NCBI GenBank assembly: GCA_965243105.1
Contig: CBDEUC010000002.1
Span: forward strand, 619,582-683,581
DNA from: WLWS01 sp965243105
GTDB taxonomy: Bacteria > Pseudomonadota > Gammaproteobacteria > Eutrophobiales > Eutrophobiaceae
Length of the DNA: 64,000 bases
Direction: 5' to 3'
A program made the position numbers and the translations under genes. Below, piece after piece: positions 36,535 through 46,365 of this stretch (position 1 is its first letter; each line of letters begins with the position of its first letter). Below the pieces are notes generated by a model that did not search any database, was not told the origin of the DNA, and worked only from the letters and a program-made list of their open reading frames with translations.

Positions 36535-37806
36535 TCAGCTGAGTAATTCGAGCCCACCCATGTAGGGTTTCAATGCGTCCGGCACAGTCACTGAGCCGTC
36601 TTCGTTCTGGTAATTTTCCAGTATCGCAATCAGGGTTCTCCCCACGGCAAGGCCAGAGCCGTTCAGGGTGTGCAAAGGTTCAGGTTTACCGGTTTCAGGA
36701 TTACGCCACCGCGCCTTCATTCTCCTGGCCTGGAAAGCTTCAAAGTTACTGCAGGAAGAAATTTCACGATACTTTTCCTGCCCGGGCAACCAGACTTCAA
36801 GGTCGTAGGTCAGCGCCGAGGAAAATCCAATGTCTCCACCACAAAGTATCACGACTCGATACGGCAGGTCTAATTTCTGCAAAATGCTCTCAGCATTAGC
36901 AGTCAGTTCTTCCAGCGCCTGGTAGGAGTCCTCGGGTTTCACCAGCTGTACAAGTTCAACCTTTTCAAATTGATGCTGGCGAATCATACCCCGGGTATCC
37001 TTTCCGTAAGATCCCGCTTCACTTCGAAAGCAGGGAGAGTGACACACAAATTTTGCAGGCAGCTCGTCTGCTTCGGCAATCTTGTTGCCATACATGTTAG
37101 TGACTGGCACCTCGGCAGTTGGAATCAAGTAAAATCCATGCTCTTTTACGTGGAATAAGTCAGCCTCGAACTTTGGTAGTTGCCCTGTTCCGAAACAACT
37201 TTGCGCATTAACCAGGTAAGGGACATTAACTTCTGTATATCCGTGTTCATTGCAGTGGGTATCCAGCATGAATTGCACAAGCGCGCGGTGCAAGCGGGCC
37301 ACACCGGCTTTCATGACGACAAACCGTGAACCGGTAATATTTACGGCCGTTTCAAAATCAAGTAAACCCATGTCCTCGCCCACTTCCACGTGGTCCCTGG
37401 GTGTAAAGTCAAATTGACGCAGTTCTCCCCAGCGCCTGACCTCCTGGTTTGCATCCTCGTCTTTTCCTTCCGGAACTTTTTCGCACGGAATATTGGGTAT
37501 TGCATGCGTCAGGGAGTTCAGCCTCTGTTGAATGTCCTCCAGCCGCTTTTCGGCTTCTTTTAACCTGTCACCGAGGGAAGCGACCTCGTCAAGTAAAGGC
37601 TGGACGTCTTCACCTGCAGCCTTGGCCTTACCAATCCCCTTTGATCGATTATTCCTCTCAGCCTGGAGCTCCTGGACTTCAACCTGGGTGGTCTTTCTTT
37701 CAGCTTCAATGCTCGCAAGGCCATCGACGTCAAGCTCGAAACCTCTCACGGCCAGCCGGGCACGGACGGTCTCAATATCATTTCTAAGTAATTGTGGATC
37801 TAACAT
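36535..37806 (-). CDS. serS: Seryl-tRNA synthetase
   Basis: A 423-residue class II synthetase. The N-terminal coiled-coil arm (residues about 30-100, rich in E, K, L and Q) binds the tRNA-Ser long arm. Motif 2 is F-R-S-E-A-G-S-Y-G-K-D-T-R-G (near residue 270) and motif 3 is N-G-S-G-L-A-V-G-R-T-L (near 388). It is the last gene of ftsK-lolA-rarA-crcB-serS, a common gammaproteobacterial order. Confidence 0.98.
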   Translation of the reverse strand: MLDPQLLRNDIETVRARLAVRGFELDVDGLASIEAERKTTQVEVQELQAERNNRSKGIGKAKAAGEDVQPLLDEVASLGDRLKEAEKRLEDIQQRLNSLTHAIPNIPCEKVPEGKDEDANQEVRRWGELRQFDFTPRDHVEVGEDMGLLDFETAVNITGSRFVVMKAGVARLHRALVQFMLDTHCNEHGYTEVNVPYLVNAQSCFGTGQLPKFEADLFHVKEHGFYLIPTAEVPVTNMYGNKIAEADELPAKFVCHSPCFRSEAGSYGKDTRGMIRQHQFEKVELVQLVKPEDSYQALEELTANAESILQKLDLPYRVVILCGGDIGFSSALTYDLEVWLPGQEKYREISSCSNFEAFQARRMKARWRNPETGKPEPLHTLNGSGLAVGRTLIAILENYQNEDGSVTVPDALKPYMGGLELLS

Positions 37807-37848
37807 ACTTTTTTTATTACCTGCTAACGGGCTTAAGCTCCCATGGAA

Positions 37849-38238
37849 TTATACCTGCCTTCCCAGCATCATACCCAGCCAGCAAGCAAGCAGGCACAGC
37901 AAAACACTTAAAAGGATATTAATCGCGGCCCTGGTGAGCTCTCCCGATTCAACAAGATTCATCGTTTCGATTGAGAAAGTTGAAAACGTGGTAAATGCTC
38001 CGAGCAAGCCAACGGTTAATGCACTTCGCCATTCCGGACTGATGTTGCCCTTCGAAATCATCCAGGTAAACAGGAGCCCCATAACAAATGAACCTGTAAT
38101 GTTGACTGCCAATGTACCGTAGGGAAATCCCCTTCCGAGTACCCCGCCTATTCCACTCGACATCCAGAAACGCAAAAGCGCGCCTGTCGCACCACCTGCT
38201 GCAATCAATAACAACTGTAGCACTAGATTAACTCCCAC
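37849..38238 (-). CDS. crcB: CrcB/Fluc fluoride channel
   Basis: A 129-residue protein with four membrane helices. It shows G-G-A-T-G-A-L-L-R near the start, G-T-L-A-V-N-I-T-G-S-F in helix 2 (the Asn that faces the pore) and G-A-F-T-T-F-S-T-F-S with the phenylalanine box in helix 3. It works as a dual-topology dimer exporting fluoride. It lies 9 bases downstream of rarA and 42 bases upstream of serS. I see no fluoride riboswitch fold before it. Confidence 0.95.
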   Translation of the reverse strand: MGVNLVLQLLLIAAGGATGALLRFWMSSGIGGVLGRGFPYGTLAVNITGSFVMGLLFTWMISKGNISPEWRSALTVGLLGAFTTFSTFSIETMNLVESGELTRAAINILLSVLLCLLACWLGMMLGRQV

Positions 38239-38247
38239 ATGGAAAGC

Positions 38248-39552
38248 CTAATTTTCGGCATTTTTATCCAGCTCCCTGAGTTGCGCAAGTTTCTCGGCAA
38301 TTTTTATTTCAAGCCCCCGTTCAACCGGGTAGTAATAACGCACCGGCGACATTTCATCGGGGAAATAATTTTCACCTGCGGCGTATGCATCCACTTCATC
38401 ATGAGCATAACGATAGTCTTTTCCATGCCCCTGCTCCTTCATTAATTTCGTCGGGGCATTTTTTAAATGTGCCGGAACATCATGGGAAGGTGATTGCCTG
38501 ACATCCGCAAGCGCCTTGTTGAACGCCTTGTAAACAGCGTTACTTTTAGGCGCGCAGGCCAGGAAAACGATGGCCTGGGCAATTGCCAGTTCCCCTTCAG
38601 GAGAGCCCAGTCTTTGCTGCACTTCCCAGGCATCCAGCGCCATGGAAAGTGCACGAGGATCGGCGATACCAATATCCTCGGAAGCCATTCTCACTACCCG
38701 CCTGGCGACATAGAGCGGATCACAGCCCCCGTCCAGCATCCTCGCAAGCCAGTACAATGCGGCATCCGGGGAACTGCCCCTGACACTTTTGTGCAGGGCC
38801 GAGATCTGGTCATAAAAAGCATCCCCTCCCTTGTCAAATCGCCTTGTTGAGCCGCCAGCCAGCACCTCTGCCACCAGGCTTTCGTCGAGCTCGTCATTTT
38901 CAGCAAGGTCAGAGGCAACTTCCAGGTAATTTAGCGCCCGTCTTGCATCGCCGTCTGCGGCCTCAACCAGCCTCTGGTATACGCCCTCTTCGACCTTTAG
39001 ATGATTGCCCGACCTGCGCGCGTTCTCCGTGTCTACTGCGCGTCGTAAAATTTCATGAATATCGGTTTCCTCCAGCGACTTCAATACATAGACCCTGGCG
39101 CGGGAAAGCAGGGCATTGTTCAATTCAAAAGAGGGATTTTCTGTCGTGGCACCGATGAATGTCACGGTACCGTCTTCTACGAAGGGTAAAAATGCGTCTT
39201 GCTGGGACTTGTTGAATCGATGAACCTCGTCGACGAACAATACCGTGTCCTTCTGGTACACCTCCCGGTATTGCCTGGCCTGCTCAATTGCATTCCTGAT
39301 GTCCTTTACACCACTCAAAACCGCTGACAAGGTCACAAACTGTGCATCGCACTGTGAGGCAATAATTCGAGCCAGTGTTGTTTTCCCGGTGCCCGGCGGC
39401 CCCCAGAAAACCATCGAGTGAAGATGGCCGGATTCTATGGCGGTACGCAAGGGTTTCCCCTTCCCCACCAGGTGATTTTGACCACTGAAATTGTCCAGCC
39501 CGGAAGGCCGCATTCTTTCCGGCAGCGGCCTGAATTCTGCGGATTCGCTCAT
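38248..39552 (-). CDS. rarA: RarA/MgsA replication-associated recombination AAA+ ATPase
   Basis: A 434-residue protein with Walker A G-P-P-G-T-G-K-T-T (about residues 51-59), Walker B L-F-V-D-E-V-H-R-F and sensor A-T-T-E-N-P-S-F, characteristic of RarA/WRNIP1. The C-terminal half holds the tetramerisation domain. RarA acts at stalled forks. It is 12 bases downstream of lolA. Confidence 0.97.
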   Translation of the reverse strand: MSESAEFRPLPERMRPSGLDNFSGQNHLVGKGKPLRTAIESGHLHSMVFWGPPGTGKTTLARIIASQCDAQFVTLSAVLSGVKDIRNAIEQARQYREVYQKDTVLFVDEVHRFNKSQQDAFLPFVEDGTVTFIGATTENPSFELNNALLSRARVYVLKSLEETDIHEILRRAVDTENARRSGNHLKVEEGVYQRLVEAADGDARRALNYLEVASDLAENDELDESLVAEVLAGGSTRRFDKGGDAFYDQISALHKSVRGSSPDAALYWLARMLDGGCDPLYVARRVVRMASEDIGIADPRALSMALDAWEVQQRLGSPEGELAIAQAIVFLACAPKSNAVYKAFNKALADVRQSPSHDVPAHLKNAPTKLMKEQGHGKDYRYAHDEVDAYAAGENYFPDEMSPVRYYYPVERGLEIKIAEKLAQLRELDKNAEN

Positions 39553-39564
39553 GGCAGTGGCATG

Positions 39565-40191
39565 CTATTCGCGGGCATCAATGACATCTATCCCTTCAGG
39601 GATGACAAATTGAAATAATGATTCATCGAGTTGCGGATTGCGTACCAGGTTGTCGAGAACTATCTGGGTCGTGCGACCCAGGCTGTCAAACAGGATCATC
39701 TGTTGCAGGTTTTCCCCCGCAAATGTGAGCCGAATCCCGTGATATTGAGACTCGCTATCCCTTGGAGTCAGTTCAATCCACGGCTCTCCGTTTTCATCTT
39801 CATTTTCTGCAACGATATAGTGAGCATTGATATCCATATCTCCACCAAGAATAGCCGCCGGGGAATCTTCAAGCAGTCCGGATATGCCGCGGATGGTAAG
39901 CTGTTCCAGGTCCTCATCATAAATCCACAGGGTTTCGGCATCGCTAATCAGCTGTTGCAGGTAAGGATCTGAATACGACCAGTGAAACATGCCCGGTCGC
40001 TTCAGGTAGAGCACACCCACCGAGGTTTCCAGCTCTTCGCCGTACTGGTTTAACAATCGCTGGGTAAAGTCTGCCTGCAGCGTGTTCAAACCACTTAGAA
40101 AGGTATCCAGCCTTGTCTGCTGGTCACTCGCTGCCAGCTCCAGTGGAAATAACAAGACGCATAAGATCAATGCAGCCAGGCGCTTTAACAT
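39565..40191 (-). CDS. lolA: LolA outer-membrane lipoprotein carrier
   Basis: A 208-residue periplasmic protein with a signal peptide (M-L-K-R-L-A-A-L-I-L, A-A-S cleavage region near residue 22). The mature part has the LolA pattern L-Q-A-D-F-T-Q-R-L, G-V-L-Y-L-K-R-P-G-M-F-H-W and D-L-E-Q-L-T-I. It carries lipoproteins from LolCDE to LolB. It lies 15 bases downstream of ftsK, as in E. coli. Confidence 0.96.
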   Translation of the reverse strand: MLKRLAALILCVLLFPLELAASDQQTRLDTFLSGLNTLQADFTQRLLNQYGEELETSVGVLYLKRPGMFHWSYSDPYLQQLISDAETLWIYDEDLEQLTIRGISGLLEDSPAAILGGDMDINAHYIVAENEDENGEPWIELTPRDSESQYHGIRLTFAGENLQQMILFDSLGRTTQIVLDNLVRNPQLDESLFQFVIPEGIDVIDARE

Positions 40192-40206
40192 AACTGTCTT
40201 GCTCGA

Positions 40207-42516
40207 CTATTCATCTACTGGTGGTGGTGGCGCAGCAAGCACTTCCCTGCTGCCGTTGGATTCGAGCGGGCCCACGAGACCACTGCTTTCCATTTCCTCA
40301 ACCATTCGTGCAGCCCGGTTGTAACCAATTTTCAGGCGTCTCTGGATATAGGAAATAGAAGCCTTCCTTGATTCCGTGACAATACGCACGGCTTCATCGT
40401 AAAGCGGATCGGCATCTTCTGAAGCCGCTTCAATGCCCGGGATTGCCTCCGCGCCACCCTCATCGGGGCCGCGTACAATTTCATCCAGGTAATCAGGTTC
40501 TCCCCTGCTTTTCAGGTTTTCGACAACCGCATGCACCTCGTGGTCATCAACAAAAGCACCGTGGACGCGCTCCGGAATACTGGTACCGCCCGGCAGGTAC
40601 AGCATATCGCCATGACCAAGCAGGTTCTCGGCGCCCATCTGGTCCAGGATTGTACGTGAATCGACTTTTGAGGAAACCTGAAAGGCAATCCTGCTGGGCA
40701 CATTGGCCTTGATCAAACCCGTGATGACATCAACAGACGGGCGCTGTGTCGCCAGTACAAGGTGGATCCCCGCAGCTCGTGCTTTTTGTGCAAGGCGGGC
40801 GATCAATTCCTCTACCTTTTTACCCACGGTCATCATCATGTCGGCAAGTTCGTCGACGATGACAATAATGAAGGGCAATTCCTCGAGCTCCGGTGCAGTG
40901 TCTTCTTCACTGATCGGTTTGTATATGGGATCAAGAAGTGGTTGCCCGCTGTCAGCGGCTTCTTTTACCTTGCGGTTATATCCTGCAATATTACGAACTC
41001 CCAGCAATGACATGAGCTTGTAGCGTCTTTCCATTTCTGCCACGCACCAGCGCAGGGCATTGCCGGCCTCCTTCATGTCGGTGACAACCGGTGCAAGTAA
41101 ATGGGGGATCCCTTCGTAAACAGAGAGTTCCAGCATCTTCGGATCAATCATGATCAGTCGAACATCCCTGGCCGTTGCCTTGTACAGTATGCTGAGAATC
41201 ATGGCATTCAGCGCCACAGATTTACCTGAGCCCGTTGTGCCCGCGACCAGCAAGTGAGGCATTTTACCGAGATCAGTTACGACCGGCTTACCGCTGATAT
41301 CCTTACCAAGTGCAAGTACCATGTTGGATTTGAGCGCTTCGTATTCCTTTGAGTTCAGGATTTCACCCAGTGTCACCAGTTCCCTGTGCTCATTAGGGAT
41401 CTCGATACCGATTACTGGCTTGCCGGGAATTACGTCCACCACCCTGACACTAACAACCGACATGGATCGGGCCAGGTCCTTGGCGAGGTTGTTGATCTGC
41501 GCCCCTTTCACACCGGGCGCCGGATTTAGCTCAAACCGGGTGATGACCGGTCCGGGATGAACTGCAACAACCTCCACGCTGACACCAAAATCTTTCAATT
41601 TAAGTTCCAGCAAGCGTGACATTGCTTCGAGGGCTTCATCAGAGTAACCACCATCGGAAGCCCTGGGCTCATCAAGTAATTCCAGCGGTGGCAAAGCGGC
41701 ATCAGCAGGCATGGCGAACATCTGCGTCTGTTTTTCGTGCTCCACCCTGACACCGGCAGGTATTTCCTTTATTACCGGCTCTATTCTCGGCGGCGGCCTG
41801 TGCTCTGTTTTTTCTTTTTCTACTTTAACAACACTTTCCCTTTCTTTCCTGGCTCGCCGCCCCTCTTTCTGATCGCGAAGTTCAGCAATCAGGACACTCA
41901 AGCGGTTTACTCCTTCAAGCGTAAGCCTGCCCGTGTTATCCATGAGCCACAGCCAGGAAAGCCCGGTGTAAAGAGTGACGCCAATAAGGAACATTGCCAG
42001 CAGGATGAGAGTGCTGCCAAGCTGTCCAAAAATAACCCTTTGAGCAGAGCCAACCGCATCACCAAAAATTCCTCCCGCACCTCCGGGCTCATGGGGAAGC
42101 CATGCACCAGACTTGAAATGCAGCCATGCAAGGCCACAGCCACCGGCCAGTAACAGCAGGAAGCCAACAATGCGTAGTCCAAGATAAAAGTGGTTTATGG
42201 GTTGCTGCTGGTGCCGGGATTTAAACAATCGCCAGCCATCAAATGCCATCACAAGCGGAAAGAAAAAGCCGAGGTAGCCGAAAAGGTAGAGCAGGATATT
42301 GGCAATCCAGGCCCCCAAGAAACCACCATGGTTTCGAATTTCGTCGCTGGATACTGCCTGTGACCAGCCCGGGTCACCGGGGTGATAGCTAAACAGGGCT
42401 ATGCACAGGTACGCGGCCAGCGCTGCAAGCGCGATAAAGCTGATTTCCTTGACATTGCGAACGACACGCCCGGAAGACTCAGTGCTTGATTTTCGTTTCC
42501 TGGAAGCCTGGGACAC
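40207..42516 (-). CDS. ftsK: DNA translocase FtsK
   Basis: A 769-residue protein. About four membrane helices occupy residues 25-190. A short charged linker (215-260) is followed by the motor domain with Walker A A-G-T-T-G-S-G-K-S (about 425-433) and Walker B I-I-V-I-V-D-E-L-A-D. The C-terminal gamma winged-helix domain (from about 700; I-S-Y-I-Q-R-R-L-K-I-G-Y-N-R-A-A) reads polar DNA motifs and contacts XerD. The linker is short compared with E. coli. It is the first gene of the five-gene operon. Confidence 0.98.
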   Translation of the reverse strand: MSQASRKRKSSTESSGRVVRNVKEISFIALAALAAYLCIALFSYHPGDPGWSQAVSSDEIRNHGGFLGAWIANILLYLFGYLGFFFPLVMAFDGWRLFKSRHQQQPINHFYLGLRIVGFLLLLAGGCGLAWLHFKSGAWLPHEPGGAGGIFGDAVGSAQRVIFGQLGSTLILLAMFLIGVTLYTGLSWLWLMDNTGRLTLEGVNRLSVLIAELRDQKEGRRARKERESVVKVEKEKTEHRPPPRIEPVIKEIPAGVRVEHEKQTQMFAMPADAALPPLELLDEPRASDGGYSDEALEAMSRLLELKLKDFGVSVEVVAVHPGPVITRFELNPAPGVKGAQINNLAKDLARSMSVVSVRVVDVIPGKPVIGIEIPNEHRELVTLGEILNSKEYEALKSNMVLALGKDISGKPVVTDLGKMPHLLVAGTTGSGKSVALNAMILSILYKATARDVRLIMIDPKMLELSVYEGIPHLLAPVVTDMKEAGNALRWCVAEMERRYKLMSLLGVRNIAGYNRKVKEAADSGQPLLDPIYKPISEEDTAPELEELPFIIVIVDELADMMMTVGKKVEELIARLAQKARAAGIHLVLATQRPSVDVITGLIKANVPSRIAFQVSSKVDSRTILDQMGAENLLGHGDMLYLPGGTSIPERVHGAFVDDHEVHAVVENLKSRGEPDYLDEIVRGPDEGGAEAIPGIEAASEDADPLYDEAVRIVTESRKASISYIQRRLKIGYNRAARMVEEMESSGLVGPLESNGSREVLAAPPPPVDE

Positions 42517-42655
42517 AGTTAATCTTGTTTAGGTACTAAACACCATAGATGTATGTTTATAAAGAAAGAATTGTAACAGTTCACAGACTGGAATACATGA
42601 CATAATTTAATGTGTTTTTGCATCATTTTCTATCCACGTACAATATTACAACTTA

Positions 42656-43486
42656 ATGCCCGCATTAAAACACATGTTAGCTTCCATCCTGCTTTTTGCC
42701 TTCCTGGCCTGGTTGCTCCTGGCCCTTGTACTCTATGCCTACCAGCATAAGCTGATATATCACCCCGATGCAGAACTGGTTGCCTCGCCAGCGGATATTG
42801 GACTTGAATATGAAGACCTGACGCTGGTGACCGATGACGGACTCAACCTGCACGCCTGGTTCATTCCTGCTGTGGAGAATGCCCCGGTGCTGCTGTTTTT
42901 TCATGGCAATGCGGGAAATATTTCCCACCGGCTTGAGTCCATTCAATTGTTCAACCGAATGGGTTTAGCGGTATTGATCGTTGACTATCGTGGATATGGC
43001 TTAAGTGAAGGCGCACCTGGGGAACATGGCAGCTATTCCGACGCAAGGGCGGCATGGAACTACCTGCACAATCACAGGAAAATTGCGGCAAACGAGATCA
43101 TAATCTTTGGTCGTTCTCTCGGGGGCGGGGTTGCCAGCTGGCTCGCAAGTCAAAATACGCCGGCCGCCGTGATAATTGAATCAAGTTTCACTTCCATCAT
43201 CGACATGGCGTCAGGTATGTACCCTTATCTGCCAGTTCGTTGGCTTTGCCGTGTGAATTATCCCAGCACTGAACACCTCGCCCGGGTCAATGCCCCGGTA
43301 CTTGTCATTCACAGCGAAGACGATGAACTCATTCCGTTTCACCACGGCCGGAAACTATTCGAATCCGCTCGTGATCCAAAGTCATTTGTTCAAATACAGG
43401 GGGGGCATAACGACGGGTTCCTGCTAAGCGAAGCTCGCTACACCATGGAGATCAGTGGTTTCCTGGAGAAACACGAGGTACTTTAA
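42656..43486 (+). CDS. Alpha/beta hydrolase with N-terminal membrane anchor
   Basis: A 276-residue protein with one N-terminal hydrophobic helix (residues 8-27), then a serine hydrolase fold. It has the oxyanion region F-F-H-G-N-A-G-N, nucleophile elbow G-R-S-L-G-G-G (Ser near 159), an acid in H-S-E-D-D-E and the catalytic His in G-G-H-N-D. The layout is that of the YqkD/BEM46-like family. The substrate is unknown. No clear ribosome site precedes the ATG. Confidence 0.9.
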   Translation: MPALKHMLASILLFAFLAWLLLALVLYAYQHKLIYHPDAELVASPADIGLEYEDLTLVTDDGLNLHAWFIPAVENAPVLLFFHGNAGNISHRLESIQLFNRMGLAVLIVDYRGYGLSEGAPGEHGSYSDARAAWNYLHNHRKIAANEIIIFGRSLGGGVASWLASQNTPAAVIIESSFTSIIDMASGMYPYLPVRWLCRVNYPSTEHLARVNAPVLVIHSEDDELIPFHHGRKLFESARDPKSFVQIQGGHNDGFLLSEARYTMEISGFLEKHEVL

Positions 43487-43564
43487 ATTGCCTTGTAGAA
43501 GTACCTGGAACCTATAAATAAGGCGCAAATATGCTAGAATCCGCCCCAATTTCGAGGAGAAATC

Positions 43565-43894
43565 ATGGCAAAGAAAACCTTGTACAAGGTCATGTTTCAC
43601 AACCAGGGCAAGATTTACGAAGTCTACGCCAAGAGCGTGCACCAGGGAGTGATGTTTGGCTTTATTGAAATCGAGAAGCTTGTGTTCGGTGAGAAAAGCT
43701 CTCTCGTGGTCGATCCATCAGAAGAAAACCTCAAATCAGAATTTGAGAACGTGACTCGTACGTACATACCCATGCATTCCATTATTCGTATCGATGAAGT
43801 TAGCAAGCAGGGTTCCGCCAAGATAACCGAAAACCAGGGCGGCGAGAACATCATGCCCTTTCCTGTTTACACAAACGGGGAGGAGTCGCGCTAA
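43565..43894 (+). CDS. DUF1820 family protein
   Basis: A 109-residue soluble protein with the family pattern L-Y-K-V-M-F-H-N-Q-G-K-I-Y-E-V-Y-A and M-H-S-I-I-R-I-D-E-V. A GAGGAGA ribosome site precedes the ATG. An extended -10 element TGC-TAGAAT lies at 43532-43540. The function is unknown; the family is common in gammaproteobacteria. Confidence 0.92.
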   Translation: MAKKTLYKVMFHNQGKIYEVYAKSVHQGVMFGFIEIEKLVFGEKSSLVVDPSEENLKSEFENVTRTYIPMHSIIRIDEVSKQGSAKITENQGGENIMPFPVYTNGEESR

Positions 43895-43910
43895 GCCGGC
43901 GAGGTCAATC

Positions 43911-44444
43911 ATGCCCCGGATGGAACTCCACTTGCGTATCCCCCTGGCCCTGGCCCTTGGCCTGACATTTCTCCAGGCTACTGCTGCTGACTGGAACATC
44001 GTGACACACAGCGACATGGACACAAATGTCACAACCAGTGTCGCCATTGTGGAGAATGACGAGGGATATTCCCTGGAGATATACAAGGATTCGGTGGATG
44101 CAGTACGTGCACGTTTTACCATGGCCCAGGGCCTGCTTCGATTTCCTGAAAATTTTTGCCCCACATTCCAAATTGATAAAGGAACCGCACGAAACCGTTC
44201 TATGAATGATGCACCGTGCCTGTCCGGTAATAACTGGTCTGAATTTATTCTTGGCTACGTGGTAAATGGCGCCGTCGAATCAAATGCGATATCCGGCCTG
44301 ATGAATGGAGTTGGTTTAAGATTTCGATTCAGGCTGGAGAACGGAGATTATCGTGAAACCCTCTTCTCTCTTACCGGCTCCAAGAGAGCAATATCTACCG
44401 CCCTTGGTACTGGAGTCGTTGATCAACAGGCGGCCGCGAACTAG
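43911..44444 (+). CDS. Exported protein of unknown function (weakly IalB-like)
   Basis: A 177-residue protein with a signal peptide (R-I-P-L-A-L-A-L-G-L-T-F-L, T-A-A cleavage near residue 26). The mature part has two cysteines (C-P-T-F and A-P-C-L) that could form a disulfide. The C-terminal half loosely resembles the invasion-associated locus B family in layout, but I cannot confirm that. A GAGG ribosome site is present. It follows the DUF1820 gene by 16 bases. Confidence 0.75.
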   Translation: MPRMELHLRIPLALALGLTFLQATAADWNIVTHSDMDTNVTTSVAIVENDEGYSLEIYKDSVDAVRARFTMAQGLLRFPENFCPTFQIDKGTARNRSMNDAPCLSGNNWSEFILGYVVNGAVESNAISGLMNGVGLRFRFRLENGDYRETLFSLTGSKRAISTALGTGVVDQQAAAN

Positions 44445-44480
44445 GGAACCCTGCATAGTACATTTATCTGTAAAGCACTT

Positions 44481-45653
44481 GTGCCTGGTTCGAATTTCAC
44501 AATCAAGCTTCAGCATAGCCTGGATGTCTACACTCCCGAGGACTGGAACCAGTTAAACACTGGAGATAATCCTTTCCTGCGTCACGAGTTTCTCCACGGA
44601 CTTGAAACAACAGGCTGCCTGGAGCCGGAAGGCTGGCACAGCCATCATATTTGTGTGGAAGATTCGGGGCTCCTTGTTGCTGCCATGCCTCTTTACTTGC
44701 GTAACAACTCCTATGGTGAGTTTATATTTGACTGGGCCTGGGCAGACGCCTACGAACGCGCAGGCGGTAAATATTACCCCAAGTTCGTCTCCGCCATCCC
44801 TTTCACACCGGTCCAGGGACATCGCTTGCTGACGCATCCGAAACGGAATGATGCCAATGAATTAAAGCAGTTACTCGTTCAAAGTCTTGTGCATTCATCA
44901 CAGACCAACAATATTTCAAGCTGTCATGCCTTGTTTCCTGTCGAGGAAGATATTCCTTTCTATACGAACGAAAAGTTCATGCGAAGGGACAGCTTCCAGT
45001 TTCACTGGCACAACCGCGACTACAGCGATTTTGATGATTTCCTTTCCAGCCTGACCAGTAAAAAAAGAAAACAGATTAAGCGCGAGCGTCGCCAGGCCGT
45101 CGAGGCGGGTGTTGAAATCAGCGTCCTGAAAGGAAATGAGATCAGCGATGAACAGTGGCAGGTATTTTATGAATTTTACTGCTCTACTTTCTATCGTCGC
45201 TGGGGCAATCCTCGACTTACTCTCGATTTTTTCAGGCTGCTAAGCGAGAAAATGCCTGATCAGACCCTCCTTATCCTGGCCAGCCAGGAGTCACAGTATG
45301 TCGCGGGAGCCTTTGCCATGCTTGGAAAGGACACGCTGTACGGCCGTCATTGGGGTTGCAAAACCCAGCTTCCCTTTCTACATTTTGAGTTGTGCTATTA
45401 TCAGACAATTGAATATTGCATAAAGCATGGCCTGGAGATCCTTGATGCCGGAGTCCAGGGAGAACACAAGCTCAATCGCGGATTTGACCCGGTCAGGACT
45501 AATTCATGCCACTGGATTAGCCACGAGGGTTTTCGTGAAGCTATTGATGACTTCCTGGCAAAGGAAAGCCGGGAAATCGACTTTCACCTGAGCAATATGA
45601 GAAAACACACTCCTTACAAGGAGAATCCAGGAACAGATGACAATTCAGGGTAA
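44481..45653 (+). CDS. GNAT/FemAB-like N-acyltransferase (COG3146 type)
   Basis: A 390-residue protein with double-GNAT layout. It has P-F-L-R-H-E-F-L (residues 31-38), the K-K-R-K-Q-I-K-R-E-R-R region near 195 and G-A-Q/V-Q-G-E-H-K-L-N-R-G-F near 330. Such genes regularly sit just upstream of aat. The start is a GTG at 44481 with no strong ribosome site. The 3' end overlaps aat by 17 bases. The acyl donor and acceptor are unknown. Confidence 0.88.
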   Translation: MPGSNFTIKLQHSLDVYTPEDWNQLNTGDNPFLRHEFLHGLETTGCLEPEGWHSHHICVEDSGLLVAAMPLYLRNNSYGEFIFDWAWADAYERAGGKYYPKFVSAIPFTPVQGHRLLTHPKRNDANELKQLLVQSLVHSSQTNNISSCHALFPVEEDIPFYTNEKFMRRDSFQFHWHNRDYSDFDDFLSSLTSKKRKQIKRERRQAVEAGVEISVLKGNEISDEQWQVFYEFYCSTFYRRWGNPRLTLDFFRLLSEKMPDQTLLILASQESQYVAGAFAMLGKDTLYGRHWGCKTQLPFLHFELCYYQTIEYCIKHGLEILDAGVQGEHKLNRGFDPVRTNSCHWISHEGFREAIDDFLAKESREIDFHLSNMRKHTPYKENPGTDDNSG

Positions 45654-46356
45654 TGGTCAATCTGCTGAGAACCAGCTTTTCTGGGTGGCAGACAATACGA
45701 TTGCAACGGACTTCCCGCCCGTCTCGAGAGCCCTGCGCGATCCGGACGGACTACTGGCTATCGGGGGTGACCTTGCTCCCGAACGACTGCTGCATGCCTA
45801 CCGACTTGGAATTTTTCCCTGGTATAGCGAAGGTCAACCTATACTCTGGTGGTCACCCGACCCAAGATGTGTGCTTGAACCGGGCAAGGTGAAAATTTCA
45901 CGCAGCCTCGCAAAAAGAATCCGTAAAAATGAATATGACATTTCCTATAATCGCTCTTTCAAAGATGTGATCAGGGCCTGCTCCTCACCACGAGACCATT
46001 TTTCGGGTACGTGGATAACTGGCGACATGATGCAGGCTTACCTGGAATTGCATCGGCGTGGTTTTGCGGTTTCCGTAGAAGCCTGGCACGAGGACAGGCT
46101 TGTAGGTGGACTCTACGGTGTTTCCATTGGCAAAGTTTTTTTTGGTGAATCCATGTTCAGTCGACGAACGGATGCTTCCAAGGTGGCTCTTGTTCACCTC
46201 TCCGACACTTTGCTTGCGCAGGGGTTTCGATTGATTGACTGCCAGGTACATTCCAGTCATTTGCAGAGCATGGGAGCCCTGCCAATGCAAAGAGAATTAT
46301 TTGTCAGTATCCTTGAGAACTTCTGCAATAGCGACAAGCCGGCGTCCTGGCCCTGA
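45637..46356 (+). CDS. aat: Leucyl/phenylalanyl-tRNA-protein transferase
   Basis: A 239-residue protein with D-P-D-G-L-L-A-I-G-G-D-L (near 34), A-Y-R-L-G-I-F-P-W-Y, W-W-S-P-D-P-R and G-L-Y-G-V-S-I-G-K-V-F-F-G-E-S-M-F, the family signatures. It adds Leu or Phe to N-terminal Arg/Lys of proteins, tagging them for ClpAP. Neighbouring bpt makes the related transfer to acidic N-termini. Confidence 0.97.
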   Translation: MTIQGNGQSAENQLFWVADNTIATDFPPVSRALRDPDGLLAIGGDLAPERLLHAYRLGIFPWYSEGQPILWWSPDPRCVLEPGKVKISRSLAKRIRKNEYDISYNRSFKDVIRACSSPRDHFSGTWITGDMMQAYLELHRRGFAVSVEAWHEDRLVGGLYGVSIGKVFFGESMFSRRTDASKVALVHLSDTLLAQGFRLIDCQVHSSHLQSMGALPMQRELFVSILENFCNSDKPASWP

Positions 46357-46365
46357 GTAGCTGAT

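Noticed and set aside
37807..38300. Fluoride riboswitch in front of crcB
   Set aside because: crcB follows rarA by 9 bases inside an operon, leaving no space for a riboswitch.
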